DNA of 53,931 nucleotides from a virus: IMG/VR virus record IMGVR_UViG_3300035667_000105, positions 1 to 53,931 of that record; one strand, written 5' to 3'. Both the position numbers and the translations under genes were made by a program. Shown one piece after another: positions 45,699 to 52,558 of the stretch (the stretch's first letter is position 1; each line of letters starts with the position of its first letter). The notes below the pieces were generated by a model. The model was given only the letters and a program-made list of their open reading frames with translations. It made no database searches and was not told the DNA's origin.

Positions 45699-45998
45699 TT
45701 AGGCGAGAGTGGTTGCCGGGCTGTTAACGACGCGGGCCAGCGCCGGGTCGAGTGCGCGGACTTCGTCCTCGTGGAGCTTCAACACCTCGAAAATCCGCTC
45801 TGCCTGCAGCAACAGCCTTGACCGGCGCACCCATTCGCCGATCTCGATGCTGCCGGGGTCCCGGGCGTTGCCGGTGCCGATCAAATGCTCGGTGACGGCG
45901 ATGCGATGCCGCTCCCACGTCGTGATGTTGCTCACCGCCCATGCGATGTCGGTAAAGCTGTCATTGAGCCCCAACATCTGCTGCTGATCGATGGTCAC
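45699..45998 (-). CDS. Hypothetical protein, 99 aa, first gene of the NusG operon (GTG start)
   Basis: GGAGGGGG lies just before a GTG at 45998 (VTIDQQQMLGLNDSFTDIAW); the frame is open to 46028. The rest is helical (ITTWERHRIAVTEHLIGTGN, VRRSRLLLQAERIFEVLKLH). As first gene of the leftward unit that carries NusG and RHH proteins it may be an early regulator, but nothing specific is visible. Confidence 0.6.
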   Translation of the reverse strand: MTIDQQQMLGLNDSFTDIAWAVSNITTWERHRIAVTEHLIGTGNARDPGSIEIGEWVRRSRLLLQAERIFEVLKLHEDEVRALDPALARVVNSPATTLA

Positions 45999-46122
45999 AA
46001 CCCCCTCCGGCAAGCGGATGGGTAGCACAAAGTTGGTGCAAACAAAAGCAATTGCAAGAGGTTAATCCCTGCTCTTCGAGCGATGCTTTGCGAATCTGCG
46101 GACAACGCATCCAAATCTGGCA

Positions 46123-46151
46123 TTGACTTCCAAAAATGTATGCAACAGACT
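46123..46151 (+). promoter_or_regulatory. Possible promoter in the divergent region 45999-46232
   Basis: TTGACT (46123-46128), a 17-base spacer and CAGACT (46146-46151): good -35, weak -10. The 234-base region between the leftward 45998 gene and the rightward 46233 gene is AT-richer than its surroundings and must hold promoters for both; I see no clear operator repeat. Confidence 0.35.
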
Positions 46152-46232
46152 TTGGTGGCCTAGGGCTGCCTGGGCGCCCAACAGCCGAGCTCTCGTAAGA
46201 GGAATGCCCGGCTCAAAAGCGAAGGATCAATC

Positions 46233-46709
46233 ATGAAGACTTACGTCGACATAATTAACCGCGACGATCATCGTTGCATTGTAAAACTTGTTGCCGGTTT
46301 CGTTGACAAATTCCTTGCTCAACGCGACGCCGCAATCAGTATGTGCATGGAGACGATTGCTGCCAATTCGCCGGAGGGCTTTGATTGGCTTTCGGCACCG
46401 TCTGCGCGCACACTTGGCGCAGGCCTTTACAAGCAGATCTCCGATGAAGCTGACACCTTCGACGGCTCGGACGTCCTGATCTTGACCCGCCGATTCGCTG
46501 GCGAAGCGATGCCGCTGAATACGGTGTATCGAGCCTTGGAGGAGTTGACTGGACAAGGCCTGGTCGAAAGCCGCGGTCTTGGCATCAACGCCAACAAGCG
46601 TCCGTCACAGCAGTACGCAGTCAACACGAATGGGCAGCGAGCCTTGGGGCTCGCGATCATGCTTTCCAATCATCTGCATCACTGCCGGACGTCAGACCGG
46701 GCGGCCTGA
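46233..46709 (+). CDS. Winged-helix transcriptional regulator (PadR/MarR-like), 158 aa
   Basis: AAGGATC lies nine bases before the ATG. The C-terminal half has a wing pattern: PLNTVYRALEELTGQGLVES, RGLGINANKRPSQQYAVNTN, GQRALGLAIMLSNHLHHC. The N-terminal half (CIVKLVAGFVDKFLAQRDAA) is helical. Divergent from the NusG operon, so it may control both directions. Confidence 0.6.
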   Translation: MKTYVDIINRDDHRCIVKLVAGFVDKFLAQRDAAISMCMETIAANSPEGFDWLSAPSARTLGAGLYKQISDEADTFDGSDVLILTRRFAGEAMPLNTVYRALEELTGQGLVESRGLGINANKRPSQQYAVNTNGQRALGLAIMLSNHLHHCRTSDRAA

Positions 46710-46746
46710 CGACTGTACGATCCATGCCCGCCATAAGGAGACGCAT

Positions 46747-47055
46747 GTGACAATACGAGGACTCACGGAGCTGCCTTTGCCGCCGTCGTTTCGGCGGCAT
46801 GGACAGCAGGCCCATCCTGACCCAAATAAGTGGCTAAGGACGCTGCAGGACACCGAAAACTATCTCGACTATCTTGCGGCGGCTGGGCGAATTGCGGAAG
46901 GTGAAGCGTTTCTTCGGGAAACAGAAGGCGGCTTCATCGCAGAAATCGCAGCGAACAGGCGCAGGACGCGCTTTCGGGTCGTGACCGTCGTCGTCGGCCT
47001 CCTTACGACCGTGGCTGGGTGCGCTACGAAGGTGTGGACCTCTTTGTTTAGTTAG
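46747..47055 (+). CDS. Membrane-anchored protein, 102 aa (GTG start)
   Basis: GGAG lies six bases before the GTG at 46747. A soluble N-terminus (TIRGLTELPLPPSFRRHGQQ, LRTLQDTENYLDYLAAAGRI) leads to a C-terminal hydrophobic segment (FRVVTVVVGLLTTVAGCATK). Cotranscribed with the winged-helix gene. Function unknown. Confidence 0.6.
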   Translation: MTIRGLTELPLPPSFRRHGQQAHPDPNKWLRTLQDTENYLDYLAAAGRIAEGEAFLRETEGGFIAEIAANRRRTRFRVVTVVVGLLTTVAGCATKVWTSLFS

Positions 47056-47080
47056 GCCGGCTCTCCGTGGCTCTGAACAA

Positions 47081-47106
47081 GCGCGTCGGGTTCAAGCCCG
47101 ACGCGC
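47081..47106. terminator. Bidirectional hairpin between converging genes
   Basis: GCGCGTCGGG (47081-47090) and CCCGACGCGC (47097-47106) form a perfect 10-bp stem with a 6-base loop. ATTGATTT follows to the right and TTGTTC to the left. It separates the rightward 46747 gene and the leftward helicase operon. Confidence 0.75.
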
Positions 47107-47120
47107 ATTGATTTCCCTCA

Positions 47121-48596
47121 TCACGGTATGCTCCCGGCACTCGCCATGTCGGAAAACCGGGTCAACGCGGCCTCGAACTGCAATTCCACGCTGCCGGTCG
47201 GGCCGTGACGCTGCTTGGCGATGATGATCTCGGCCTTGCCGTGGACGGCGGCCATGTCCAGCTGCCATTTTTCATATTCCGGCGTGCCGACGCGGGGCTC
47301 TTTGTTGGCGAGATAGTACTCCTCGCGGAACACGAACAGCACGACGTCGGCGTCCTGTTCGATCGAGCCGGATTCGCGCAGGTCCGCCAGCTGCGGCTGG
47401 TGATCGTCGCGCTCCTCGACCTTTCGCGACAGTTGCGACAGCGCGACGATCGGGATGTTGAGCTCCTTGGCGAGCGCCTTCAGCCCGGTGGTGATCTCGG
47501 TCACCTCCTGGACGCGGTTGTCGGTGCGCCGGTTGCCCGAGCCCTGCAGCAGCTGGATATAATCGACCACCAGCACGTCGAGGCCCTTCTGCCGCTTCAG
47601 CCGACGCGCCCGCGCGGTCAGCTGCGAAATCGACAGCCCGCCGGTTTCGTCGACATAGAGCGGCAGCGATTGCAGCTCGATCGAATAATCCCGGATCTTC
47701 TCGAAGTCGGCCTCGGTGATGCCGCCGCGGCGGATGGTCGACGATGCGATCCCGGTCTGCTCGGCCAGGATCCGCGTCGCCAGCTGCTCGGCCGACATTT
47801 CGCAGGAGAAAAAACCGACAATGCCGCCGTTGACCGATTTCAGGCTGCCATCGGCCTGCACTTCGCTGCGATGGGCGCGTGCGATGTTGTAGGCGATGTT
47901 GGTCGCCAGCGCGGTCTTGCCCATGCCCGGACGGCCGGCAATGATGATCAGGTCGGACGCCTGCAGCCCGCCCATCTTGAAGTCGAGATCGCGCAGGCCG
48001 GTGGCGACCCCCGATAGCCGGCCGTCGCGCTGGAACGCCTGCGCCGCCATGTCGACCGCCACCGTCAGCGCCTGGGCAAAGCGCATGAAGCCGCCGTCAT
48101 AGCGGCCGGATTCGGCGATCTCGTAGAGCCGGCGTTCGGCGTCCTCGATCTGCGCCTTCGGCGCAAAGTCCACCGGCGCATCGAACGCGACGTTGACCAT
48201 GTCCTCGCCGATCCGGATCAGGTCCCGCCGCTGCGCCAGGTCGTAGACGGTGCGGCCATAATCGTGGGCGTTGATGATGGTGGTCGCTTCCGCCGCCAGC
48301 CGGGCCAGATATTGCCCGACCGTCATGCCGCCGAGTTCGGTCTCCGCCGGCAGGAAGGTTTTCAGCGTGATCGGGGTGGCCACCTTGCCGGCGCGGACCA
48401 GGCTTGCGGCGGTTTCGAAGATCAGCTGATGCACCGGCTCGTAGAAGTGCTCGGGCTTGAGGAAGTCCGACACCCGGTAGAACGCGTCGTTATTGACCAG
48501 GATGGCGCCGAGCAGGCTTTGCTCGGCCTCGATGTTATGAGGCGGCGCGCGAAACGCCGGCTTCGTGGGGTCGCGGGAAAGGGCGAGAACAGTCAT
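47121..48596 (-). CDS. dnaB: Replicative DNA helicase (DnaB family)
   Basis: Encodes 491 residues. The N-terminal domain (residues 20-130) has PPHNIEAEQSLLGAILVNND and HFYEPVHQLIFETAASLVRA. The RecA-like motor has Walker A IIAGRPGMGKTAL (about 218-230), FSCEMSAEQLATRI, Walker B LVVDYIQLL (Asp 345), the arginine and sensor regions ALSQLSRKVEERDDHQPQLA DLRESG (quoted in two parts) and a C-terminal FDRF-like end. It unwinds DNA at the phage fork and probably works with the initiator at 6603. Last gene of the leftward early operon. Confidence 0.93.
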   Translation of the reverse strand: MTVLALSRDPTKPAFRAPPHNIEAEQSLLGAILVNNDAFYRVSDFLKPEHFYEPVHQLIFETAASLVRAGKVATPITLKTFLPAETELGGMTVGQYLARLAAEATTIINAHDYGRTVYDLAQRRDLIRIGEDMVNVAFDAPVDFAPKAQIEDAERRLYEIAESGRYDGGFMRFAQALTVAVDMAAQAFQRDGRLSGVATGLRDLDFKMGGLQASDLIIIAGRPGMGKTALATNIAYNIARAHRSEVQADGSLKSVNGGIVGFFSCEMSAEQLATRILAEQTGIASSTIRRGGITEADFEKIRDYSIELQSLPLYVDETGGLSISQLTARARRLKRQKGLDVLVVDYIQLLQGSGNRRTDNRVQEVTEITTGLKALAKELNIPIVALSQLSRKVEERDDHQPQLADLRESGSIEQDADVVLFVFREEYYLANKEPRVGTPEYEKWQLDMAAVHGKAEIIIAKQRHGPTGSVELQFEAALTRFSDMASAGSIP

Positions 48597-49207
48597 TGGG
48601 GCAGTTCCGCTGGAACGCGCTGCGCGGCCCGCCTGGAGGCGTCCAATTCGCGCCAGGCGCGATTGGCGGCGTGCATCGTGCTTTCGTCCCCAGCCGCCTG
48701 CGCGGCCGTGGAAAGCCGGGAGAGTGCCATCATGGCGACGTCGCGCATTTCCGGCAGATCCACCGGCGCAACCACCAGGCGGCGCTGGCGCGCCTTCGCC
48801 TCGGCCTTGGCGCGCTCGGCGACCAGCTCGGCCTTGTAGAGCTTGCAGGCGCCGATCGCGGCGCGCTTGTCCCGGATGGCTTCGAACCGGTCGCGGCGGA
48901 CGCCCTTGGCCGTGGCGGTTTCCCGGAACACCAGGAATCGGCCGGCGGCGTTGCGGTTGACGGTCCAGCAGAAGCGGATGGCCGGCCGGCCCTTGGCCTT
49001 CACCGCGACATAGCGATAGCGGGCGTCGACGCCGGGATCGAAAACCCGCACGCCGCGATTGGCTTTCGGATCGCGCTTCGCCAGGATCACATCGTGTTCG
49101 CGCGCGGACCGCTCCAGTTCCTCGAACGCCAGCTGCAGCGATGGCGCTGCCTCGATCGCCTGAAACGGAAAACCTTGCGGATTAGGCGCATGCACGGTGC
49201 GAATCAT
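48593..49207 (-). CDS. Hypothetical protein upstream of the helicase, 204 aa
   Basis: ATG at 49207 overlaps the previous stop; its own stop overlaps the helicase start (ATGA). Product: IEAAPSLQLAFEELERSARE, YRYVAVKAKGRPAIRFCWTV, then a long basic helical segment (YKAELVAERAKAEAKARQRR). Position and coupling suggest a replication partner such as a loader or adaptor, but there is no AAA motif, so this is open. Confidence 0.65.
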   Translation of the reverse strand: MIRTVHAPNPQGFPFQAIEAAPSLQLAFEELERSAREHDVILAKRDPKANRGVRVFDPGVDARYRYVAVKAKGRPAIRFCWTVNRNAAGRFLVFRETATAKGVRRDRFEAIRDKRAAIGACKLYKAELVAERAKAEAKARQRRLVVAPVDLPEMRDVAMMALSRLSTAAQAAGDESTMHAANRAWRELDASRRAAQRVPAELPQ

Positions 49208-49434
49208 CCCAGCCACTCCTTGACGTCGTCCGCATCCTCTAGCGAGACGCACAGCGTGTCCGCGCCCTTCGGGATCTCGAAGATGTTGCCGAGCGCAGCG
49301 ACGTCGGCATAGCCCAGGATCTTCCGGCCGCGGCAGAACATGACGCGGCCAGGCGTTACGGTGCCGGTGCGCTGCAGCTCGAGCTCCTTGAACACGGTGC
49401 GATCGCCGGCGAGCTTGAAGGGCGGTGGTTTCAC
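49204..49434 (-). CDS. Hypothetical protein, 76 aa (GTG start)
   Basis: GTG at 49434 overlaps the TGA that ends the -1 frame of the ASCH gene (GTGA). Product: KPPPFKLAGDRTVFKELELQ, RTGTVTPGRVMFCRGRKILG, GNIFEIPKGADTLCVSLEDA, a small beta-rich protein. Function unknown. Confidence 0.6.
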   Translation of the reverse strand: MKPPPFKLAGDRTVFKELELQRTGTVTPGRVMFCRGRKILGYADVAALGNIFEIPKGADTLCVSLEDADDVKEWLG

Positions 49435-49456
49435 GGCTTTATCTCCAGGTCCCAAT

Positions 49457-49819
49457 TTAGGACGTCGCGCGGATCCGTGTCGTGCGGGATGAAGGGCTCG
49501 AAGTCTCCGCGGCGAATCCCCATCGGCCGCACCCGAGCGGCAATGCTTGGTACTTAACGGCGGCGCGGCAGCGCTCAAGGACCTGCCGCGCAATCGCCGC
49601 ATAGAGGCCGGTTGCGGTGTTGTCCTCGACGTCGATCCGTTTAAGAAGATCCTCGACCTCGGCCGGCTTCACCGGCCGGGCGCCGGCGTGAATGATGATG
49701 CGCTCACCGATCGCCGGCGCGTTGATGTAGCGCAGATAGCTTTTTGGCCGGAACTCGAACGGCTTGGCGCCGACCATGATCAGCGAAGCCCAGGGCTGCC
49801 AGATGGTGAGGGCCTTCAC
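49457..49819 (-). CDS. ASCH-domain protein with a probable frameshift
   Basis: Residues 1-95 are a clear ASCH domain start: KALTIWQPWASLIMVGAKPF, EFRPKSYLRYINAPAIGERI, IIHAGARPVKPAEVEDLLKR. After LPLGCGR the frame ends in low-quality Ser/Thr/Arg sequence. The -1 frame instead continues MGIRRGDFEPFIPHDTDPRD and VLNWDLEIKP to TGA at 49433-49431, which fits the expected C-terminus. So the gene has probably suffered an indel near 49520-49555, or the last part is a separate short gene. ASCH proteins are PUA-like and may bind RNA or modified nucleotides. Confidence 0.75.
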   Translation of the reverse strand: MKALTIWQPWASLIMVGAKPFEFRPKSYLRYINAPAIGERIIIHAGARPVKPAEVEDLLKRIDVEDNTATGLYAAIARQVLERCRAAVKYQALPLGCGRWGFAAETSSPSSRTTRIRATS

Positions 49820-50052
49820 GACTGGTGCCTTTCGAGAAAGTTTAACAGAGCTCCGGCGGTGAACTTGCCATCGCGAATCCCCTTCCGACAGAAGCTGGCT
49901 ATCATCAGCTTGACGGTACTCTCCTCATCCGAGTTGAGAGGTCCATGCGCTGCCGTCCACACTGCAGCCAGATCGATCTTGGCTTTGAAAGCATAGACGT
50001 CATCAATCAGCATCCAGCCGGCGACGACGTCACGGAACCCGTCTCGCATCAT
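49816..50052 (-). CDS. Hypothetical protein, 78 aa
   Basis: Product MMRDGFRDVVAGWMLIDDVY, AFKAKIDLAAVWTAAHGPLN, SVKLMIASFCRKGI-like helices ending LLNFLERHQS. ATGA overlaps on both sides. No family recognised. Confidence 0.6.
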   Translation of the reverse strand: MMRDGFRDVVAGWMLIDDVYAFKAKIDLAAVWTAAHGPLNSDEESTVKLMIASFCRKGIRDGKFTAGALLNFLERHQS

Positions 50053-50312
50053 CTGCCTTTGTCCTCGTCCCCGTAGAGCGTGGCGCCCATTTCGGAAGTC
50101 AGGTCAGCGTAGAGATAAAGCCGCCGGCGCAGCTGGTCGACCTCGTACATCTCGCGAAGGCTGCAACCGAGCCAGCTGACAAACTTTTCGCCCTCGCCGG
50201 CGGCTTCCTTTGCGCGGTCGATCACTTGCATGAAGAACGTCGCAAGCGGGTGATCCCAGCCGACGATGATTTTGTGCGCCGGATCCCGCGCGGGGATTTC
50301 GTGACGGCTCAT
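50049..50312 (-). CDS. Hypothetical protein, 87 aa
   Basis: Start at 50312 overlaps the upstream stop (ATGA). Product: SRHEIPARDPAHKIIVGWDH, PLATFFMQVIDRAKEAAGEG, EVDQLRRRLYLYADLTSEMG. Compact helical protein of unknown role in the leftward cassette. Confidence 0.6.
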   Translation of the reverse strand: MSRHEIPARDPAHKIIVGWDHPLATFFMQVIDRAKEAAGEGEKFVSWLGCSLREMYEVDQLRRRLYLYADLTSEMGATLYGDEDKGR

Positions 50313-50530
50313 GGCTTCACTACCGCCGGCTTGTCGATCGACATCGTGGCGCTGCAGCACTTCGGCCATCCGGAGCGCAGGCATTGCGTGGAATCGACTT
50401 TGCGAGGCTTGCCGCAGCGGCCGCACCACACGAGGCCGGCGAGCAGGGAAGGGTGCGACGCCGCGATGGTGTCGTAGAGCGCCTGGTGGCGGCGGTGCGC
50501 GGTGGCCAGGTAGTCCAGAAAATCGCTCAC
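50309..50530 (-). CDS. Small zinc-ribbon-like protein, 73 aa
   Basis: An N-terminal helix (DFLDYLATAHRRHQALYDTI) precedes CGRCGKPRKVD and a second pair of Cys in WPKCCSATMSID, a four-Cys pattern that can bind zinc. Coupled to neighbours by four-base overlaps. Unknown function. Confidence 0.6.
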   Translation of the reverse strand: MSDFLDYLATAHRRHQALYDTIAASHPSLLAGLVWCGRCGKPRKVDSTQCLRSGWPKCCSATMSIDKPAVVKP

Positions 50531-50778
50531 GGGATATCTCCGGCTTGCGCCCTCAAAGCATCACCGAGCGCGCTGCGGACCCCTCGCTCGCCCGGCGTCA
50601 CCGTCAGGATATTGTGAAAGTTGTTGACCAGCCAAACCAGCCCTTCGGCAAACTCGCGCGCGCCGACGCATTCGATCGTAATGGTTTCTTCCTCGTGGCC
50701 GTTGATCAGGATCACGGCTTCGTCGAAGTCGGGAACGGCGTCGGCGAGCTCGAGATAGGGGAAGGTGGCGGCGGTCAT
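50527..50778 (-). CDS. Hypothetical protein, 83 aa
   Basis: Start at 50778 overlaps the DUF5131 stop (ATGA). Product: FPYLELADAVPDFDEAVILI, NGHEEETITIECVGAREFAE, GLVWLVNNFHNILTVTPGER. A small alpha/beta protein with no family that I recognise. Confidence 0.6.
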   Translation of the reverse strand: MTAATFPYLELADAVPDFDEAVILINGHEEETITIECVGAREFAEGLVWLVNNFHNILTVTPGERGVRSALGDALRAQAGDIP

Positions 50779-51923
50779 GCGGCAGCTCCCACGCGCACGA
50801 GCGGCGGCATGCCGCTGTATTCGACGCCGTCGAGCCGCCGGCCAGCCTTTTTCTTTCCTATCGCAAACATCTGCATCGCCCCAGATCCAGCGGCGAAGGC
50901 GTTTGGCGCGGTAACGTCCGTGAAAGAGGTCCCGTCGGCATGCATCACCATCTGCGGCACGAGGCACTGCCTCGTTGCGTCCGGATCGCGCACCGGCGCA
51001 GGCTTGTAGAGCTTGTCGATTGCTTGATCGTTCAGCGCGCAGACTGGCGCCCACCGACCCCATTGCTTGAAGAAAAACTTCACGCCAGCTGCATTGCATT
51101 GCTGCTGCAGCGACCGCGCCCAGCCGGGGTGCATCGGCCGCGCCTTTGGACCGCTCTCGCCGCCGCAAATGACCCAATCCAATCCCTCGATCAAAGTCAT
51201 CGCTCCGATATCTGTCAGCGTGTGACCAACCTTGGGAGTATCGGGCCCGTGAAACTGATTGAGATCGATCGGCCCGAGCAACGGCTCGGCGCTGACGAAC
51301 CGCACCGCGGCCGGCGTCTGCAGGAGCAGCGGGATTCTTTCGTCGGCTTCCTGCTGCCGCTCGGTGGAAACGCCAAGCCAGACGTTGGGGAGCGGCTCCC
51401 AACCGTGCCCTCTCGCGCCTGATACCCGAGTGATGGCGCGGCAACGCTCGATGGTGTCTTCTGCGACGATCGTCCTGATCTGATCGCGAATCTCCGACTG
51501 ATGTCCAAGCTTGGCGCCGCAGGCGAGCAAGTAGTCTCGCATCCGCGATGCGCGTTTCGTCAAAGGCTGATAGGTGTGGTGCGGCGTCAATGCCACCACC
51601 GCGAAAATCCGGTGCAGCCATTCATCCCGCACGAAATCGGCGAACAGGTCGGTCATCGAGCCCGGGAAGATCACCCGCGGCCTTTTCCAGCGCAGCGGCT
51701 GCAGCAGTGTTTCCTCACAGAGGAAAATCTCGATATCCTTGCGATGCCCCGGCTTGAACGCCAGACCGGTACCGAGCCGCTTGTTGAAACCCTCCGCGTA
51801 GCAGAACTCGCAGCCGGTAGTGGTGTGCTCGCAATGCCAGCCTAACTTGCCGGTTTTCAGGTTGCGCGCGCGGATGGGATTCCAGGTCGCGTCGGTCCAC
51901 TCGATCGCGGAGTTGTCGCTCAT
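50775..51923 (-). CDS. DUF5131 (phage Gp37/Gp68 family) protein
   Basis: Encodes 382 residues starting SDNSAIEWTDATWNPI, the family signature. HCEHTTTGCEFCYAEGFNKR holds Cys 31, 38 and 41, a cluster suggestive of a radical-SAM-like [4Fe-4S] site with unusual spacing. Further family segments: PRVIFPGSMTDLFADFVRDE, YQPLTKRASRMRDYLLACGA, VWLGVSTERQQEADERIPLL, DWVICGGESGPKARPMHPGW. The family is widespread in phages of Proteobacteria and Actinobacteria. Its reaction is not established to my knowledge. Confidence 0.88.
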   Translation of the reverse strand: MSDNSAIEWTDATWNPIRARNLKTGKLGWHCEHTTTGCEFCYAEGFNKRLGTGLAFKPGHRKDIEIFLCEETLLQPLRWKRPRVIFPGSMTDLFADFVRDEWLHRIFAVVALTPHHTYQPLTKRASRMRDYLLACGAKLGHQSEIRDQIRTIVAEDTIERCRAITRVSGARGHGWEPLPNVWLGVSTERQQEADERIPLLLQTPAAVRFVSAEPLLGPIDLNQFHGPDTPKVGHTLTDIGAMTLIEGLDWVICGGESGPKARPMHPGWARSLQQQCNAAGVKFFFKQWGRWAPVCALNDQAIDKLYKPAPVRDPDATRQCLVPQMVMHADGTSFTDVTAPNAFAAGSGAMQMFAIGKKKAGRRLDGVEYSGMPPLVRVGAAA

Positions 51924-52558
51924 GGCCGCCTCGCTGCGTTGATGCTGTCGATTGCGAGCCGCCCGATCGGCGGCTCGCCCATCAGCTCTGCGGCAGCGCT
52001 GGCATGCTCCGGATAGCCGTCCCGGCGCGGATCGAATGCGGCATTGCGCGGATCAGGCCCGCGCGCTTGGGAGCCGCTGCCGTTGTTTCGCGCGGCGCCG
52101 CGCAAGATCCGGCGCGGGTGCAGATACTCGTACAAAATTCCGACGCGGCTTGCTGCGACGTCCCGTTTTGGCCCCGTCCGCGCGTTTTCGCGGCCGGCCC
52201 GCTTGCCACTGCGCCAGCGTCTCATGTCGGCGAAAACCGACAGCAGCTTCAGGTCCGCGAGGCACTCGATCGAAACCACCCGCGCCTGCGGATGTTCGGC
52301 GCCGTACAGCGCGAAAGCCGTGGCCTCGAGCTCGAAGCCGACTTCCTCGCGGATCGCGGCCACGGCGAACGCCACTTCGCGCGCGTTCATGCGGCGGCCG
52401 TTGCTCTCTTGGAATGCCGTCAGCTGCGTAGCGATATCGCCGAACGCCAGGTCATAGGGCGCCTCGGCAAAGGCGCGCCGGATCTCCGCCGGCAACGCAT
52501 CGAACGCCGCAAAGTCCGCGTCCTCGCGCCACCCGGCCCAACCGCCATTGTTGCTCAT
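51920..52558 (-). CDS. Hypothetical protein, 212 aa
   Basis: Helical N-terminal two thirds (FAAFDALPAEIRRAFAEAPY, ATQLTAFQESNGRRMNAREV, FAVAAIREEVGFELEATAFA) and an Arg/Ala-rich, less ordered end (RNAAFDPRRDGYPEHASAAA). Overlaps the methyltransferase stop and the DUF5131 start (ATGA both). Perhaps a partner of either enzyme; no domain identified. Confidence 0.6.
   Translation of the reverse strand: MSNNGGWAGWREDADFAAFDALPAEIRRAFAEAPYDLAFGDIATQLTAFQESNGRRMNAREVAFAVAAIREEVGFELEATAFALYGAEHPQARVVSIECLADLKLLSVFADMRRWRSGKRAGRENARTGPKRDVAASRVGILYEYLHPRRILRGAARNNGSGSQARGPDPRNAAFDPRRDGYPEHASAAAELMGEPPIGRLAIDSINAARRP

Noticed and set aside
46029-46232. Search for an operator repeat controlling the divergent NusG and winged-helix units
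   Set aside because: Only weak promoter-like hexamers were seen; no palindrome stood out enough to report.
50527-51621. Open frame of 364 codons on the minus strand
   Set aside because: Only its last 83 codons are a gene (50527-50778); the rest is an out-of-frame shadow of the DUF5131 gene.
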